DNA of 64,000 bases from Microvirga puerhi (GTDB lineage Bacteria > Pseudomonadota > Alphaproteobacteria > Rhizobiales > Beijerinckiaceae). Shown piece by piece: positions 1 through 9,173 of this stretch; within the stretch, counting starts at the first letter, position 1; the number at the start of each line of letters is the position of its first letter. A program made the translations under genes and the position numbers. The stretch lies in contig NZ_JAIRBM010000006.1 of NCBI RefSeq assembly GCF_020089865.1, positions 207,292 to 271,291 on the forward strand. The letters run 5' to 3'. The notes beneath the pieces are model-generated. The model had not been told where the DNA came from, ran no database searches, and saw nothing but the letters and a program-made list of their open reading frames with translations.

Positions 1-700
1 GCTGATCGTGGTGCTGGCGCAGATGGGCGCGTTCGTGCCCGCGCGCGAAGCCTATATCGGCGTCGTCGACCGATTGTTCTCCCGCGTCGGAGCGGCGGAC
101 GATCTGGCACGAGGCCGTTCGACCTTCATGGTCGAGATGGTCGAGACCGCAGCCATCCTCAATCAGGCAACGTCCCGCTCCCTGGTGATCCTCGACGAGA
201 TCGGGCGCGGCACGGCGACCTTCGACGGTCTGTCCATCGCCTGGGCGGCCATCGAACATTTGCACGAGATCAATCGCTGCCGAGCGCTCTTCGCGACCCA
301 TTTTCACGAACTGACCGCCCTCGCCGAGCGGCTTCCGCGCATCGCCAACGCCACCCTAAAGGTGACGGAGTGGCATGGGGACGTAGTGTTCCTGCACGAG
401 GTCGTGCCGGGGGCGGCGGACCGCTCCTATGGGCTGCAAGTCGCTCGCCTCGCCGGATTGCCGCCGGCGGTCGTCGAGCGCGCGAAAGCCATCTTGAGTG
501 AACTCGAACGCTCCGATCGGGAACATCCCAAGCGGGCCCTCGTCGACGATCTGCCTCTCTTTGCAGTGGCGGCCCGTCCGGAGCCGGCAAAGAATGCGTC
601 TCCCGATCTCCTGCGGGAGGCTTTGACGGGAATCGACCCCGATCAGATGACGCCGCGAGAGGCCCTTGATGCACTGTATCGCCTGAAGGCGCAGCTCTGA
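1..700 (+). CDS. mutS: DNA mismatch repair protein MutS, C-terminal part (5' end outside window)
   Basis: This is the C-terminal ATPase part of MutS, which recognises mismatches and small loops and starts methyl-independent repair with MutL. The frame is open from the first bases of the window, so about two thirds of the protein lies upstream. Visible motifs are the MutS signature GRSTFMVEM, the Walker B strand [11 protein letters not shown] and the THFHEL switch motif, followed by the helix-turn-helix dimerisation tail that ends in LYRLKAQL. The gene converges on a response regulator 13 bp downstream. The family call is certain; only the upstream extent is unknown. Confidence 0.97.
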   Translation, partial: LIVVLAQMGAFVPAREAYIGVVDRLFSRVGAADDLARGRSTFMVEMVETAAILNQATSRSLVILDEIGRGTATFDGLSIAWAAIEHLHEINRCRALFATHFHELTALAERLPRIANATLKVTEWHGDVVFLHEVVPGAADRSYGLQVARLAGLPPAVVERAKAILSELERSDREHPKRALVDDLPLFAVAARPEPAKNASPDLLREALTGIDPDQMTPREALDALYRLKAQL

Positions 701-713
701 GGCGTCGACTGGA

Positions 714-1181
714 TCAGGATAGGGACGACCTGTCGCCCCGCCCGATCGCGCCGAAGGGAACGAAGGTGACTGTGCGGCGAGCCTCGTCGCCAGGCTGTTC
801 GGCCAGCACGTAATTCAAAGCTTCGCGAACGCCGCGTTCGGTATAGGGCTTGGCGATGACGCCGCAGGCCCCGGCACGATCCTCCGGGATGCGCTTGGTA
901 TTGGCGGTCATGAAGAGCACGGGGACGTCGAGCTGGGCGCTGAATTGACGCGCCACTTCGACCCCGGTCGGCCCGTCGGACAGGTGGATATCGACGAAGG
1001 CGAGATCGGGATTGAGATTTCGCCCGAGCTTCAAAGCTTCCGCAGAAGAAGACGCAATGCCGACCACATCGTGCCCGGCGTCCTGCAGCAGGCTTTCCAA
1101 CTCCAGAGCAATGAGGATTTCGTCCTCGACGATCAAGATACGCAACGACTTACCGGTGCTCAAACTGCGTCTCCTCGCCAT
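714..1181 (-). CDS. Stand-alone response regulator (CheY-like receiver)
   Basis: A 155-residue receiver-only protein. The acidic pocket is at E19-D20-E21, the phospho-acceptor aspartate at about D64 (AFVDIHLSDG), the switch threonine at about T92 and the conserved lysine at about K111 (IAKPY). No output domain follows; the last 25 residues look like a disordered tail. The ATG at 1181 is chosen because the receiver fold begins about 13 residues later, whereas longer starts add a GC-rich, non-conserved leader. No histidine kinase is adjacent, so the partner is unknown. It is convergent with mutS. Confidence 0.88.
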   Translation of the reverse strand: MARRRSLSTGKSLRILIVEDEILIALELESLLQDAGHDVVGIASSSAEALKLGRNLNPDLAFVDIHLSDGPTGVEVARQFSAQLDVPVLFMTANTKRIPEDRAGACGVIAKPYTERGVREALNYVLAEQPGDEARRTVTFVPFGAIGRGDRSSLS

Positions 1182-1610
1182 GCGCGGATGGAACGGCATC
1201 CGCCATAGGGCGGCTGCTCCCGCACGGAGCAACAAAGAAAACTGTCGTAAGGGAAGACCAGGCTACCGGAGCGCGCCGAAGACAGGAGCCTGCCGCTTCT
1301 CCGTTTCCTGTGTCAGGGATGGAATGTCGCCTCAGTATGGTCGCAACGGCCGAAACACAATGCGACATCTCAGGAAAGGCCGCATGCTAATCGCCGCATG
1401 ATCGATTTGCCCCACGCCATGGCGCACTACACTCCCGTCTTTCGTGGACACGCGCCTTCACGCCGCCTGCCCCCAGATGCGACTCAACGCTGAAACCGGG
1501 GCCGGGTTCCGTCCTAATCCATTATGACAATTTACGCGTGCAATAAATGTAACTCTATCGCATCCGACGGGCTTCGGCTAAGCTTGCGGCATCATGGAGT
1601 TTCAAGCCTG
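1182..1610. other. Divergent intergenic region (about 430 bp)
   Basis: The spacer lies between the divergent response-regulator and comM genes and must hold both promoters. It is less GC-rich near 1520-1560. I see no convincing gene, RNA or repeat. Open frames running into it from comM lack conserved residues before 1611. Confidence 0.5.
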
Positions 1611-3155
1611 ATGGTCATGCGCGTTTCCACGGTCGCCTTCGAGGGAATCGAGGCGCGCGCCGTCGACGTGCAGGTGCAGATCGCCGCCGGCAACGTCGCC
1701 TTCATGATCGTCGGCTTGCCCGACAAGGCGGTGGCCGAGTCGCGCGAGCGCGTTCGCTCAGCGCTCATCGCCTCGGGCCTCGCTCTGCCCGCCAAGCGGA
1801 TCACCGTGAACCTCGCGCCGGCCGACCTTCCGAAGGAGGGTAGCCATTACGATCTTCCCATCGCCCTCGGCGTCATGGCGGCGATCGGGGCCATTCCGCC
1901 GGATGCGCTGAACGGATTCACGGTCCTGGGCGAGCTCGCCCTCGACGGCTCGATCACTTCCGTTGCCGGCGTCCTGCCGGCCGCCATGGCGGCCTACGAA
2001 CGACAGCAGGGCCTGATCTGCCCGGAAGCCTGCGGCGCGGAGGCCGCCTGGGCCAGCAGCGATCTCGAGATCCTGGCCCCCGGCTCGCTCATTCAGCTCG
2101 CCAACCATTTCAAGGGCAGCCAGGTCATGTCCCGCCCGAAACCGGCGGTGATGCCGATCGTCGGCACCATGCCGGACCTGCGGGACATCAAGGGGCAGGA
2201 GAGCGCCAAACGGACCCTCGAGATCGCCGCGGCCGGCGCGCACAACCTCTTGATGTGCGGCCCGCCCGGGGCGGGCAAGTCCATGCTGGCCCAGCGCCTG
2301 CCGTCGATCCTGCCGCCACTGGCGCCGAGGGAGCTGCTGGAGCTCTCGATGATCCAGTCGGTCGCGGGTCTCCTGGCAGACGGGGCGCTCACGAATCGCC
2401 GGCCCTTTCGGGCACCGCATCACTCGGCCTCCATGGCGGCGCTCGTCGGCGGCGGCCTGAACGCAAGGCCGGGAGAGGCCTCCTTGGCCCATCATGGTGT
2501 CCTCTTCCTCGACGAGTTGCCGGAATTCCAGCCCCAGGTGCTCGATTCGCTGCGGCAACCCCTCGAGGCGGGCGAAATCCTGATCGCCCGCGCCAATCAT
2601 CGCGTCACCTATCCGGCACGCTTCCAGCTGGTCGCAGCCATGAACCCCTGCCGCTGCGGACAGGCGACCGAGCCGGGCTTCGTCTGTCGTCGTCAGCCGA
2701 ACGAGCGCTGCATAGCCCAGTATCAGGCCAGAATCTCTGGTCCGCTCCTCGACCGTATTGATCTGGTAATCGAGGTTCCCGCCGTAACGGCGGCGGATCT
2801 GATCCTGCCGCCTCCGACGGAAGGCTCGGCCGAGGCGGCCACCCGAGTCGCCCATGCGCGGGAACGCCAGGCGCGACGCTACACAGCCCTAGGGCTCAAG
2901 GATGTCTCGACCAACGCCGCCTGCCCGCCGGCGCTTCTGGATGAAATCGCCAAGCCCGATCCCGATGGCGCCAAGCTGATCCGTGATGCGGCCAATGCCA
3001 TGCGTCTCTCGGCCCGCGGCTTCCACCGGGTTTTGAAGGTGGCGCGCACCCTGGCGGATCTGGACGGGGAGGAGAATGTCCGGCGCATTCACCTCGCTGA
3101 AGCGCTCTCGTACCGGGCCTCTGCGGACAAACGTCCTACCGCCGCTCTCGCCTGA
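1611..3155 (+). CDS. comM: YifB/ComM-family Mg chelatase-like AAA+ ATPase
   Basis: A 514-residue member of the YifB/ComM family; in naturally competent bacteria ComM is a hexameric helicase that drives branch migration during transformation. The N-terminal domain of about 200 residues (VQIAAGNVAFMIVGLPDKAV) resembles Lon-like/ChlI folds. The AAA+ core has Walker A GPPGAGKS at about residues 217-224 and Walker B VLFLDELPEF at about 280. A zinc-like Cys cluster (NPCRCG ... CRR) and the C-terminal lid (RASADKRP) follow. ATG 1611 has a GGAG about 11 bp upstream; the longer frame from 1524 adds non-conserved residues. A second ATG at 1617 is also possible. The role outside competent species is unclear. 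Confidence 0.95.
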   Translation: MVMRVSTVAFEGIEARAVDVQVQIAAGNVAFMIVGLPDKAVAESRERVRSALIASGLALPAKRITVNLAPADLPKEGSHYDLPIALGVMAAIGAIPPDALNGFTVLGELALDGSITSVAGVLPAAMAAYERQQGLICPEACGAEAAWASSDLEILAPGSLIQLANHFKGSQVMSRPKPAVMPIVGTMPDLRDIKGQESAKRTLEIAAAGAHNLLMCGPPGAGKSMLAQRLPSILPPLAPRELLELSMIQSVAGLLADGALTNRRPFRAPHHSASMAALVGGGLNARPGEASLAHHGVLFLDELPEFQPQVLDSLRQPLEAGEILIARANHRVTYPARFQLVAAMNPCRCGQATEPGFVCRRQPNERCIAQYQARISGPLLDRIDLVIEVPAVTAADLILPPPTEGSAEAATRVAHARERQARRYTALGLKDVSTNAACPPALLDEIAKPDPDGAKLIRDAANAMRLSARGFHRVLKVARTLADLDGEENVRRIHLAEALSYRASADKRPTAALA

Positions 3156-3209
3156 GAATGGATAAGGCTTGGGAATTGAGCCTTGGGGAAACATGACGGA
3201 ATTGTTGCA

Positions 3210-3228
3210 AGGGACTTGATAAGTCCCT
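3210..3228. other. Perfect short hairpin after comM
   Basis: An 8-bp perfect inverted repeat (AGGGACTT / AAGTCCCT) with a 3-nt loop sits between comM and the next gene. No U-run follows, so it is not a classical terminator. It could be an operator half-site pair or an mRNA end structure. Confidence 0.35.
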
Positions 3229-3344
3229 CCGGACCTTCGATCTTCCCTGTCACAAAATCGTTCGAAATGAGTTTTATGTCACAGCGCAAGGGGGCCGGTC
3301 CTATCCCGGGACCGTCCAATCCAATTCAATCGAACGAGGTCTCG

Positions 3345-4298
3345 ATGGCGCCTTTCCGCCCGAACGAAACGGCTGCGTCCCGTTTCGCTCCCCCGATGCC
3401 CATTCCGCCTGCGGATCTCGGCTTCAAGGGAATGGCCAAGTTCGTTCCGGGCCTCGGCAGGGTCGTGCGCGACCATGGCACGCTGGATCCCGTTCTCGGG
3501 CGAATCGGTCCGCTCGAAGTGCGCCTCGCCACGACGACGAAAGAGATTCGCCAGGCGCAGAAGCTGCGTTTCAAGGTCTTCTACGAGGAAATGTCGGCAG
3601 CCCCGAGCGGTCCCGCCATCCTGTCGCGGCGGGATGTGGATGATTTCGACGCCCTCTGCGATCATCTTCTGGTGCTCGATCATAACGTGAAGGCCAAGCC
3701 TTTCCGGAAATCCAAGCCGAAAGTGGTGGGCACCTACCGGCTCCTGCGCCAGGAAGTGGCTGAGAAGCATTCAGGCTTCTACACCGCCAGCGAATACGAC
3801 ATCGCCCCCCTCATCAGGTCGCATCCGAATCTTCGGTTTCTGGAGCTGGGCCGTTCCTGCGTGCTCAAGCCCTACCGGAACAAGCGCACCGTCGAGCTGC
3901 TCTGGCACGGCATCTGGGCCTATGTGCTCCACCACCGCATCGACGTGATGATCGGCTGCGCCAGTCTGGAAGGCACGGACCCGCGCGACCTCGCTCTTCC
4001 GCTCAGCTTTCTCCACCATTATGCGTCGGCACCGGCCGAGTGGCAGGCGAGCGCGCTTCCGGAGCGCTTCACCGCCATGGATCTCCTGCCCAAGGAGGGG
4101 GTGGATCCCAAGGCCGCGCTCCATGCGCTCCCGCCCATGATCAAGGGCTATCTGCGTCTCGGTGCCAGCTTCGGTCGTGGCGCGGTGATCGATCGTCAGT
4201 TCGGCACGACCGACGTCCTCGTGATCCTTCCGGTCTCCGCGATCAACCCGCGCTATATCGACCATTTCGGGCCGGCGGCGAACCGTCACGCCGCCTGA
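3345..4298 (+). CDS. OlsB-like GNAT N-acyltransferase (ornithine-lipid type)
   Basis: A 317-residue acyltransferase of the hemolysin-like GNAT group that includes OlsB, which moves a 3-hydroxyacyl chain from acyl carrier protein to the alpha-amino group of ornithine in the first step of ornithine-lipid synthesis. Supporting segments are IRQAQKLRFKVFYEEM, the DDFDALCDHLLV strand, VVGTYRLLR and LELGRSCV. The ATG at 3345 is preceded by GAGG five bases upstream. Upstream in-frame starts exist, but that leader is Pro/Ser-rich and unlike the family. No olsA-type acyltransferase is adjacent, so ornithine as the acceptor is inferred. Its 3' end overlaps the convergent SDR gene by 13 bp. Confidence 0.8.
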   Translation: MAPFRPNETAASRFAPPMPIPPADLGFKGMAKFVPGLGRVVRDHGTLDPVLGRIGPLEVRLATTTKEIRQAQKLRFKVFYEEMSAAPSGPAILSRRDVDDFDALCDHLLVLDHNVKAKPFRKSKPKVVGTYRLLRQEVAEKHSGFYTASEYDIAPLIRSHPNLRFLELGRSCVLKPYRNKRTVELLWHGIWAYVLHHRIDVMIGCASLEGTDPRDLALPLSFLHHYASAPAEWQASALPERFTAMDLLPKEGVDPKAALHALPPMIKGYLRLGASFGRGAVIDRQFGTTDVLVILPVSAINPRYIDHFGPAANRHAA

Positions 4299-5161
4299 GC
4301 GAATTCCCCAGCCTCATAGAGAGCCTCGAGCCCCTCGCGATATGTCGGATACCGGAGCCTGATCCGAAGCTCGTCTTTGACGAGGCGGTTCACGATTCGC
4401 TTGTTCTCCGCATAGAAGCTCCGGGCCATCGGGCTCAGATCCGCCTCGTCGAACGGGATTTCCGGCGGCGGAGCGATTCCGGCCAGGGCGGCCGCATAGG
4501 TGACGACATCCTGCGGCGGCGCGGGCTCGTCGTCTCCGACATTGTAGATCGCCCCGGCGCGCGGGCATCCGAGCGACGCAACCAGGATGGACGCGATGTC
4601 GTCCACATGGATCCGGTTGAACACCTGCCCCGGCTTCACGATGCGCTGTGCCGCGCCGCGGGCGAGGTTGGACAGCGCGTTCCGCCCCGGACCGTAGATT
4701 CCCGACAGGCGGAAGATGTGGGAGGGCTTGCCCGTCATCTCTCCCAAAGCAAGCCAACCCTGCTCGGCAGCCCGGCGACTCTGTGACGACGGGCTTTGCG
4801 GCTGCGCCGGAGCGGTTTCATCGGTCCAGGCTCCTCCCCGGTCGCCATAGACGCCGGTCGTCGACAGATAGCCGATCCATGCGAGGCGGGGAGCCCCTGC
4901 GACAGCGTCCCGGAAACGGGCAAGAAGCGGGTCGCCGTCGATCGCGGGCGGCGCCGAGACGAGGAGCGCATCGGCCCGCCGGATCTCCTCCGCCAGCTGT
5001 CCCGAATCGGCCGCGTCGAGGGGGAAGGCCACGATTCCTTCCTTTGCGAGACGATCCGCCTTGTCGCTCTGCCGGACCGTTCCGGCGATCCGCGACCAGG
5101 GAAGGCTGCTCCGGATGAAAGCGCGTGCCGTGTAGCCGAGACCGAAAACGAACAATCTCAT
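4286..5161 (-). CDS. NAD(P)-binding SDR/epimerase-like protein (YeeZ type)
   Basis: A 291-residue extended-SDR-like protein. The Rossmann motif is FGLGYTARAF at residues 6-15; YLSTTGVYGD and a later RLSGIYGPGR segment match the YeeZ/NAD-dependent epimerase group, which usually lacks an assigned substrate. The ATG at 5161 overlaps the stop of the upstream queG by 4 bp, indicating translational coupling in a GST-queG-SDR operon. The C-terminus (LRYPTYREGLEAL) is typical of the group. Function beyond oxidoreductase/epimerase-like is not assignable. Confidence 0.85.
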   Translation of the reverse strand: MRLFVFGLGYTARAFIRSSLPWSRIAGTVRQSDKADRLAKEGIVAFPLDAADSGQLAEEIRRADALLVSAPPAIDGDPLLARFRDAVAGAPRLAWIGYLSTTGVYGDRGGAWTDETAPAQPQSPSSQSRRAAEQGWLALGEMTGKPSHIFRLSGIYGPGRNALSNLARGAAQRIVKPGQVFNRIHVDDIASILVASLGCPRAGAIYNVGDDEPAPPQDVVTYAAALAGIAPPPEIPFDEADLSPMARSFYAENKRIVNRLVKDELRIRLRYPTYREGLEALYEAGEFAQAA

Positions 5162-6327
5162 GCGGCAGCCTCTTGCCCGGCAAGGGCCCTTTCCCATTCG
5201 CAGCGAACCTCCGCGTCCGTCTCCCGATCCCGGCGTTCCTCCGCGTGTTGCGCAAGCTCACTGGCAGAGAGCAGGCGCGACAGGGCCCAGATGGCCATCG
5301 CGCGGATGAGGGGGGAAGCATCGTCGAGCAGGCGCACCGCTTCCTCGGCAAGACGCTGCTCGCCGGAATTGCCGATGGCGATCAGGACGTTGCGGATGAA
5401 GCGGTCGCGCCCCGTCCGTTTGATCGGCGTGCCAGCGAAGCGGGCCCGGAAACCGGCATCGTCGAGCCGGGCAAGTTCTGCGAGAGGCAGGGCCGCGAGA
5501 TCGTCCCGTTGGACGAGCCGGGTCTCCCGCGCCGTCTGAGCGAACTTGTTCCACGGGCAGACCGCCAGGCAATCGTCGCAGCCGAAGATCCGGTTGCCGA
5601 TTCCTGACCGCAGGTCTTCAGGAATATGTCCCTTGTGCTCGATGGTGAGGTAGGAGATGCACCGCCGCGCATCGAGCTGGTACGGCGCTGGGAAGGCTTT
5701 GGTCGGACAGATGTCGAGGCAGCGCCGGCACGAGCCGCAATGGTCGCGCTCCGGCGCGTCGGCAGGCAATTCGACTGTGGTGAAAATCGCACCGAGGAAC
5801 AGCCAGTTGCCGAAATCGCGCGAGACGATGACCGTGTGTTTCCCCTGCCAGCCGAGACCGGCAGCCTGAGCGAGGGGCTTTTCCATCACCGGGGCGGTGT
5901 CCACGAACACCTTGACGTCCGCCCCGCCCTTCGCCGCCAGAAGGCCGGCCGCCTCCTTGAGCTTGCCCTTGATGACGTCGTGGTAGTCCCGGTTGCGGGC
6001 ATAGACCGAGATCGAACCGCGATCCTTGAGCGCCAGAGCCTCCAGGGGGTCGCCGGCCGGTCCGTAATTGAGGCCGAGCAGGATGACGCTTTTCACCTCG
6101 GACCAGAGGATCCGTGGATCAGCCCGGCGTTCCGCCGTCTCGACCATCCATTCCATGGAGCCGTGGTGCCCGTCAGCCAGCCAGGCCTTCAGGCGCTCCG
6201 GCGCGAGCGGGATCCCATCGGGACGAGCGATGCGGACGACATCGAAGCCGAGGGTTTCCGCCCGCGCTGTGAAGGCACGCTTGAGCGCCTCTCCCTCTAG
6301 AAGTCGAGGTTGTCGTAATGCTCCCAC
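5158..6327 (-). CDS. queG: Epoxyqueuosine reductase QueG
   Basis: A cobalamin-dependent reductase that converts epoxyqueuosine to queuosine in tRNA wobble positions. Two ferredoxin-type [4Fe-4S] motifs are visible, CGSCRRCLDICPTKAF and CDDCLAVCPWNKF, after the DUF1730 N-terminal domain (WMVETAERRADPR). A HEAT-like tail (LLDDASPLIRAMAIWAL) follows. The start is uncertain: no ATG lies near the conserved N-terminus. GTG 6327 gives 389 residues and overlaps the GST gene by 31 bp, while ATG 6426 would overlap it by 130 bp. The stop overlaps the next gene by 4 bp. Confidence 0.95.
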   Translation of the reverse strand: MGALRQPRLLEGEALKRAFTARAETLGFDVVRIARPDGIPLAPERLKAWLADGHHGSMEWMVETAERRADPRILWSEVKSVILLGLNYGPAGDPLEALALKDRGSISVYARNRDYHDVIKGKLKEAAGLLAAKGGADVKVFVDTAPVMEKPLAQAAGLGWQGKHTVIVSRDFGNWLFLGAIFTTVELPADAPERDHCGSCRRCLDICPTKAFPAPYQLDARRCISYLTIEHKGHIPEDLRSGIGNRIFGCDDCLAVCPWNKFAQTARETRLVQRDDLAALPLAELARLDDAGFRARFAGTPIKRTGRDRFIRNVLIAIGNSGEQRLAEEAVRLLDDASPLIRAMAIWALSRLLSASELAQHAEERRDRETDAEVRCEWERALAGQEAAA

Positions 6328-6989
6328 GGAGGCATGCCCAGCACCCGATCCGCCAGGAGCGCGCGGAAGGACGGCCGGGATTTGATCCTGGCGTACCAAT
6401 GCTTCGCTGTTTCGTCCTCGTCCCATGGCACGTCGCCGAGATAATCCACAATCGACAAATGAGCGGCTGCCGCCAGATCCGCATAGGTGAGATGCTGGCC
6501 CGCCAGCCAGTTTCGGGTCGCAATCAGATATCCAATGTATTTCAAATGGTATCGCACATTGGTCCGCGCAGCGCGAATCGCGCCCATATCCGGCGGACCG
6601 CCCCCCAGTTCGGCGGGCGTGAACCGTTTGTAGATCTTTTCGGTGGCAAGATAGTCCGAGACTTCAGCGTGAAATTTGACGTGGAACCAGTCGAGAAGCC
6701 GGCGCACCTCCACCCGCTGCTCCACGTCCCGGGGGAGGAAGCGGCGATCGCCGAGGCTCTCTCCGTGCGTCTCGTCCAGATATTCCGCAATCACCGAGGA
6801 GCCGGGTACGGCAAGCCCGCTATTGTCGACGAGGAGAGGCAGATTGCCGGCCGGATTGATTTCCAGGAGCGGCATGCGCCGTTCCCACGGCTTTTCCTCG
6901 ACCATGTCGGGTTCGAGGCTCAATTCAGCCAGAATCAAGCGCACAAACCGCGAGTGCGGGCAAAAGGGATGATAATGGAGGGTGGCCAT
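6297..6989 (-). CDS. Glutathione S-transferase family protein
   Basis: A 230-residue GST. The thioredoxin-like N-terminal domain contains YHPFCPHSRFVRLILAE, with a Cys-Pro-His-Ser active-site-like stretch, and the glutathione-binding NLPLLVD and SSVIAEYLDE segments (cis-Pro and Ser/Glu). The all-helical C-terminal domain contains the N-capping motif TYADLAAAAHLS. The ATG at 6989 precedes the first beta strand by three residues. It heads the minus-strand operon with queG and the SDR gene. The substrate is unknown. Confidence 0.92.
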   Translation of the reverse strand: MATLHYHPFCPHSRFVRLILAELSLEPDMVEEKPWERRMPLLEINPAGNLPLLVDNSGLAVPGSSVIAEYLDETHGESLGDRRFLPRDVEQRVEVRRLLDWFHVKFHAEVSDYLATEKIYKRFTPAELGGGPPDMGAIRAARTNVRYHLKYIGYLIATRNWLAGQHLTYADLAAAAHLSIVDYLGDVPWDEDETAKHWYARIKSRPSFRALLADRVLGMPPWEHYDNLDF

Positions 6990-7166
6990 GAACCTGTCAG
7001 ACGCGAAACAGGCGGCGAGAATAAGGCCGGTTTCCGTTAAGGGCTGGTAAGGAATTTTGGTGAATCTCATGCCCCTCGCGCAGGCGTGACGCGACGAGCA
7101 TGCAGGGTTTGCTTGACAGGTTAAGGCGCCCGCCTCCATGTGGCGCCGCTTTCAAGGTTTCCAACG

Positions 7167-7964
7167 ATGTCGCAAATCATCGAGGCGCTTTTCCTGGGCC
7201 TCATCGAAGGCCTGACGGAATTCCTGCCCGTCTCCTCGACCGGCCACCTCCTGCTCGCCGGCCACTTTCTCGGTTTCGAATCCACCGGCAAGACCTTCGA
7301 GGTCCTGATCCAGCTCGGGGCGATCCTGGCGATCCTCGCGGTCTACTTCAGCCGGCTCTGGGCGATCGCCAAGGCACTGCCCTACGATCCGGACGCGCGG
7401 CGCTTCGTCATCGGCGTGCTCATCGCCTTCCTGCCCGCGGCCGTGATCGGCGCGGCTTTGCACGGCTTCATCAAGGACGTTCTGTTCAATCCGTGGATCG
7501 TCTGCATGACGCTGATCGCAGGCGGCTTCGTGCTGCTGCTTGTCGATGCCATGCCGGTCACCGCCGAGTACAAGGATGCCACGAAATTCCCGCTGCCCAT
7601 GTACCTGAAGATCGGTTTCCTGCAGTGCCTTGCCATGGTACCCGGTGTGTCCCGCTCGGGCGCGACCATCGTCGGCGCCATGCTGCTCGGCGCAAGCAAG
7701 CGCGCGGCGGCGGAGTTCTCCTTCTATCTTGCCATGCCGACCATGGCGGGCGCCTTCGCCTATGATCTCCTCAAGAACTACAAGGTGCTTTCCGCGAACG
7801 ATGCCATGCTGATCGTGGTCGGATTCATTGCCGCCTTCCTGTCGGCGCTCCTCGTCGTGAAGACGTTCCTCGACTACATCTCGCGCCACGGCTTCGCGCC
7901 GTTCGCCTGGTGGCGGATCATCGTCGGAGCGGCGGGCCTCGCAGGCCTGATCGTCTTCGGCTGA
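7167..7964 (+). CDS. uppP: Undecaprenyl-diphosphatase UppP (BacA)
   Basis: A 265-residue integral membrane phosphatase that recycles undecaprenyl pyrophosphate to the monophosphate carrier for peptidoglycan and O-antigen synthesis; overproduction gives bacitracin resistance. The two BacA signatures are present: [17 protein letters not shown] near the N-terminus and [10 protein letters not shown] near residue 165, plus about eight hydrophobic helices. ATG 7167 is chosen because it directly precedes the conserved [13 protein letters not shown] small Cys-rich gene follows after 9 bp. Confidence 0.97.
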   Translation: MSQIIEALFLGLIEGLTEFLPVSSTGHLLLAGHFLGFESTGKTFEVLIQLGAILAILAVYFSRLWAIAKALPYDPDARRFVIGVLIAFLPAAVIGAALHGFIKDVLFNPWIVCMTLIAGGFVLLLVDAMPVTAEYKDATKFPLPMYLKIGFLQCLAMVPGVSRSGATIVGAMLLGASKRAAAEFSFYLAMPTMAGAFAYDLLKNYKVLSANDAMLIVVGFIAAFLSALLVVKTFLDYISRHGFAPFAWWRIIVGAAGLAGLIVFG

Positions 7965-7973
7965 GGCGATTGA

Positions 7974-8207
7974 ATGTCCTCAGTCAGCGATGCGCTGGCA
8001 GCAACCATCGCCATCACCGCGGCCCTTGCGACCGTCGTGCTGGCGATTCTGATTGGCCTGTCGAGTCCGCAGGCGACGGAGCCCAGCGCCTCCTGCCGGG
8101 AATGGACCGATAGCTGCATGGTCTGCAGCCGCCAGCCGGCCGGGATCGCCTGTTCGACACCGGGCATCGCCTGCACGCCACGCCCGCTCCAGTGCCTCAG
8201 GCGCTAG
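7974..8207 (+). CDS. Small Cys-rich membrane-anchored protein, unknown function
   Basis: A 77-residue protein with one N-terminal hydrophobic helix (about residues 8-29) followed by a short tail carrying seven cysteines, with CREWTDSCMVC and CSTPGIACTP as the recognisable segments. The arrangement suggests a periplasmic disulfide-bonded or metal-binding knot. It begins 9 bp after uppP and may be co-transcribed. The stop codon abuts a palindromic repeat element. I do not recognise a named family, and the coding call rests on composition and position. Confidence 0.6.
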   Translation: MSSVSDALAATIAITAALATVVLAILIGLSSPQATEPSASCREWTDSCMVCSRQPAGIACSTPGIACTPRPLQCLRR

Positions 8208-8367
8208 CGCATCGTGCGGAAAAGTGGACCCGGTTTTCTGCTCCGAACGATGCGCTCTTCAAAGAGCGGAGCATCGAACGTGAATTCGTATTCACGTTCG
8301 ATACTTTAAGCTTTTGGTTTTGAGCATCTTTTCACGCAAAGCCGATTCCCACTTTTGCGCTCGATGC
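8208..8367. repeat. Palindromic intergenic repeat element, about 160 bp
   Basis: Imperfect terminal inverted repeats GCATCGTGCGGAAAAGTGG (left) and the complement of CCACTTTTGCGCTCGATGC (right) enclose an inner perfect 13-bp hairpin (8273-8285 with 8290-8302, ATCGAACGTGAAT). It fills the whole gap between the 77-residue gene and nth. The form resembles mosaic or RIME-like intergenic repeats of Rhizobiales. Relics of one arm are visible near 20870-20892 and 58193-58215. Confidence 0.75.
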
Positions 8368-8382
8368 TCTCGCGCATCAGCC

Positions 8383-9153
8383 TCACGGCGCCGGCGTCTT
8401 GTCCGGATAGCGGCAGAGATCGTTGATCGGACAGCGCCAGCATTCGGGCCTGCGTGCCTTGCAGATGTAGCGTCCGTGCAGGATCAGCCAGTGATGGGCA
8501 TGGAGCCGGAACTCCTCCGGCACCAGGGCCTCGAGGACTTCCTGCGTCTCGAGCGGCGTCCGGGTGATCGCGAACGGAATACGGTTGGTGACGCGGAAGA
8601 TGTGGGTGTCGACGGCGATGCGGGGATTGCCGAACGCGATGTTGACCACCACGCTCGCCGTCTTGCGGCCGACGCCCGGAAACGTCTCCAGGATATCGAT
8701 GGAGTTGGGAACCTTGCTGCCGAACTCCTCCACCAGACGTTTCGAGAAGGCGATGACGTTCTTCGCCTTGGTGTTGAAGAAATTGAGCGACTTGATGCGT
8801 TCGCGCAGCCCCTCCTCGCCGAGCGCCAGCATCTTCCGGGGCGTATCGGCCATGGGAAAGAGGTTGCGTGTCGCCTTGTTGACGCCCACGTCGGTCGATT
8901 GCGCCGAAAGCGCGACGGCCACCAGGAGCGTGTAGGGATTGGTGTGTTCGAGCTCGCCCTTCGGCTCCGGATTGAGGTCCCGGAACCGGCGGAAGATTTC
9001 AAGCACTGTCGCCCGGTCGACGGGCTTCGGCGCCCGGGACGAAGACGCCTTGGCGGCCGCCTTCGGAGCGGCCTTCGCCTTTCCGGAAAGGGGCGGAACG
9101 AGAGCGGCTTTGGGCTTGGAAATGCGGCGGGGAGACCGTTTCAGATCTGACAT
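8383..9153 (-). CDS. nth: Endonuclease III (DNA glycosylase/AP lyase)
   Basis: A 256-residue base-excision enzyme that removes oxidised pyrimidines. The helix-hairpin-helix is FPGVGRKT at residues 158-165 with catalytic Lys164, the catalytic Asp is D182 (IAVDTHIFR), and the [4Fe-4S] cluster cysteines are C231, C238, C241 and C247 in the canonical C-x6-C-x2-C-x5-C spacing. A Lys/Ala-rich N-terminal extension of about 45 residues precedes the core and is longer than in E. coli. It is divergent from the DUF2244 gene, with start codons 20 bp apart. Confidence 0.97.
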   Translation of the reverse strand: MSDLKRSPRRISKPKAALVPPLSGKAKAAPKAAAKASSSRAPKPVDRATVLEIFRRFRDLNPEPKGELEHTNPYTLLVAVALSAQSTDVGVNKATRNLFPMADTPRKMLALGEEGLRERIKSLNFFNTKAKNVIAFSKRLVEEFGSKVPNSIDILETFPGVGRKTASVVVNIAFGNPRIAVDTHIFRVTNRIPFAITRTPLETQEVLEALVPEEFRLHAHHWLILHGRYICKARRPECWRCPINDLCRYPDKTPAP

Positions 9154-9173
9154 GACAGCGTTATAATTGGCTT

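Noticed and set aside
1758..2855. 365-codon minus-strand frame over comM
   Set aside because: It lies inside the well-supported comM gene and has the composition of an antisense artefact.
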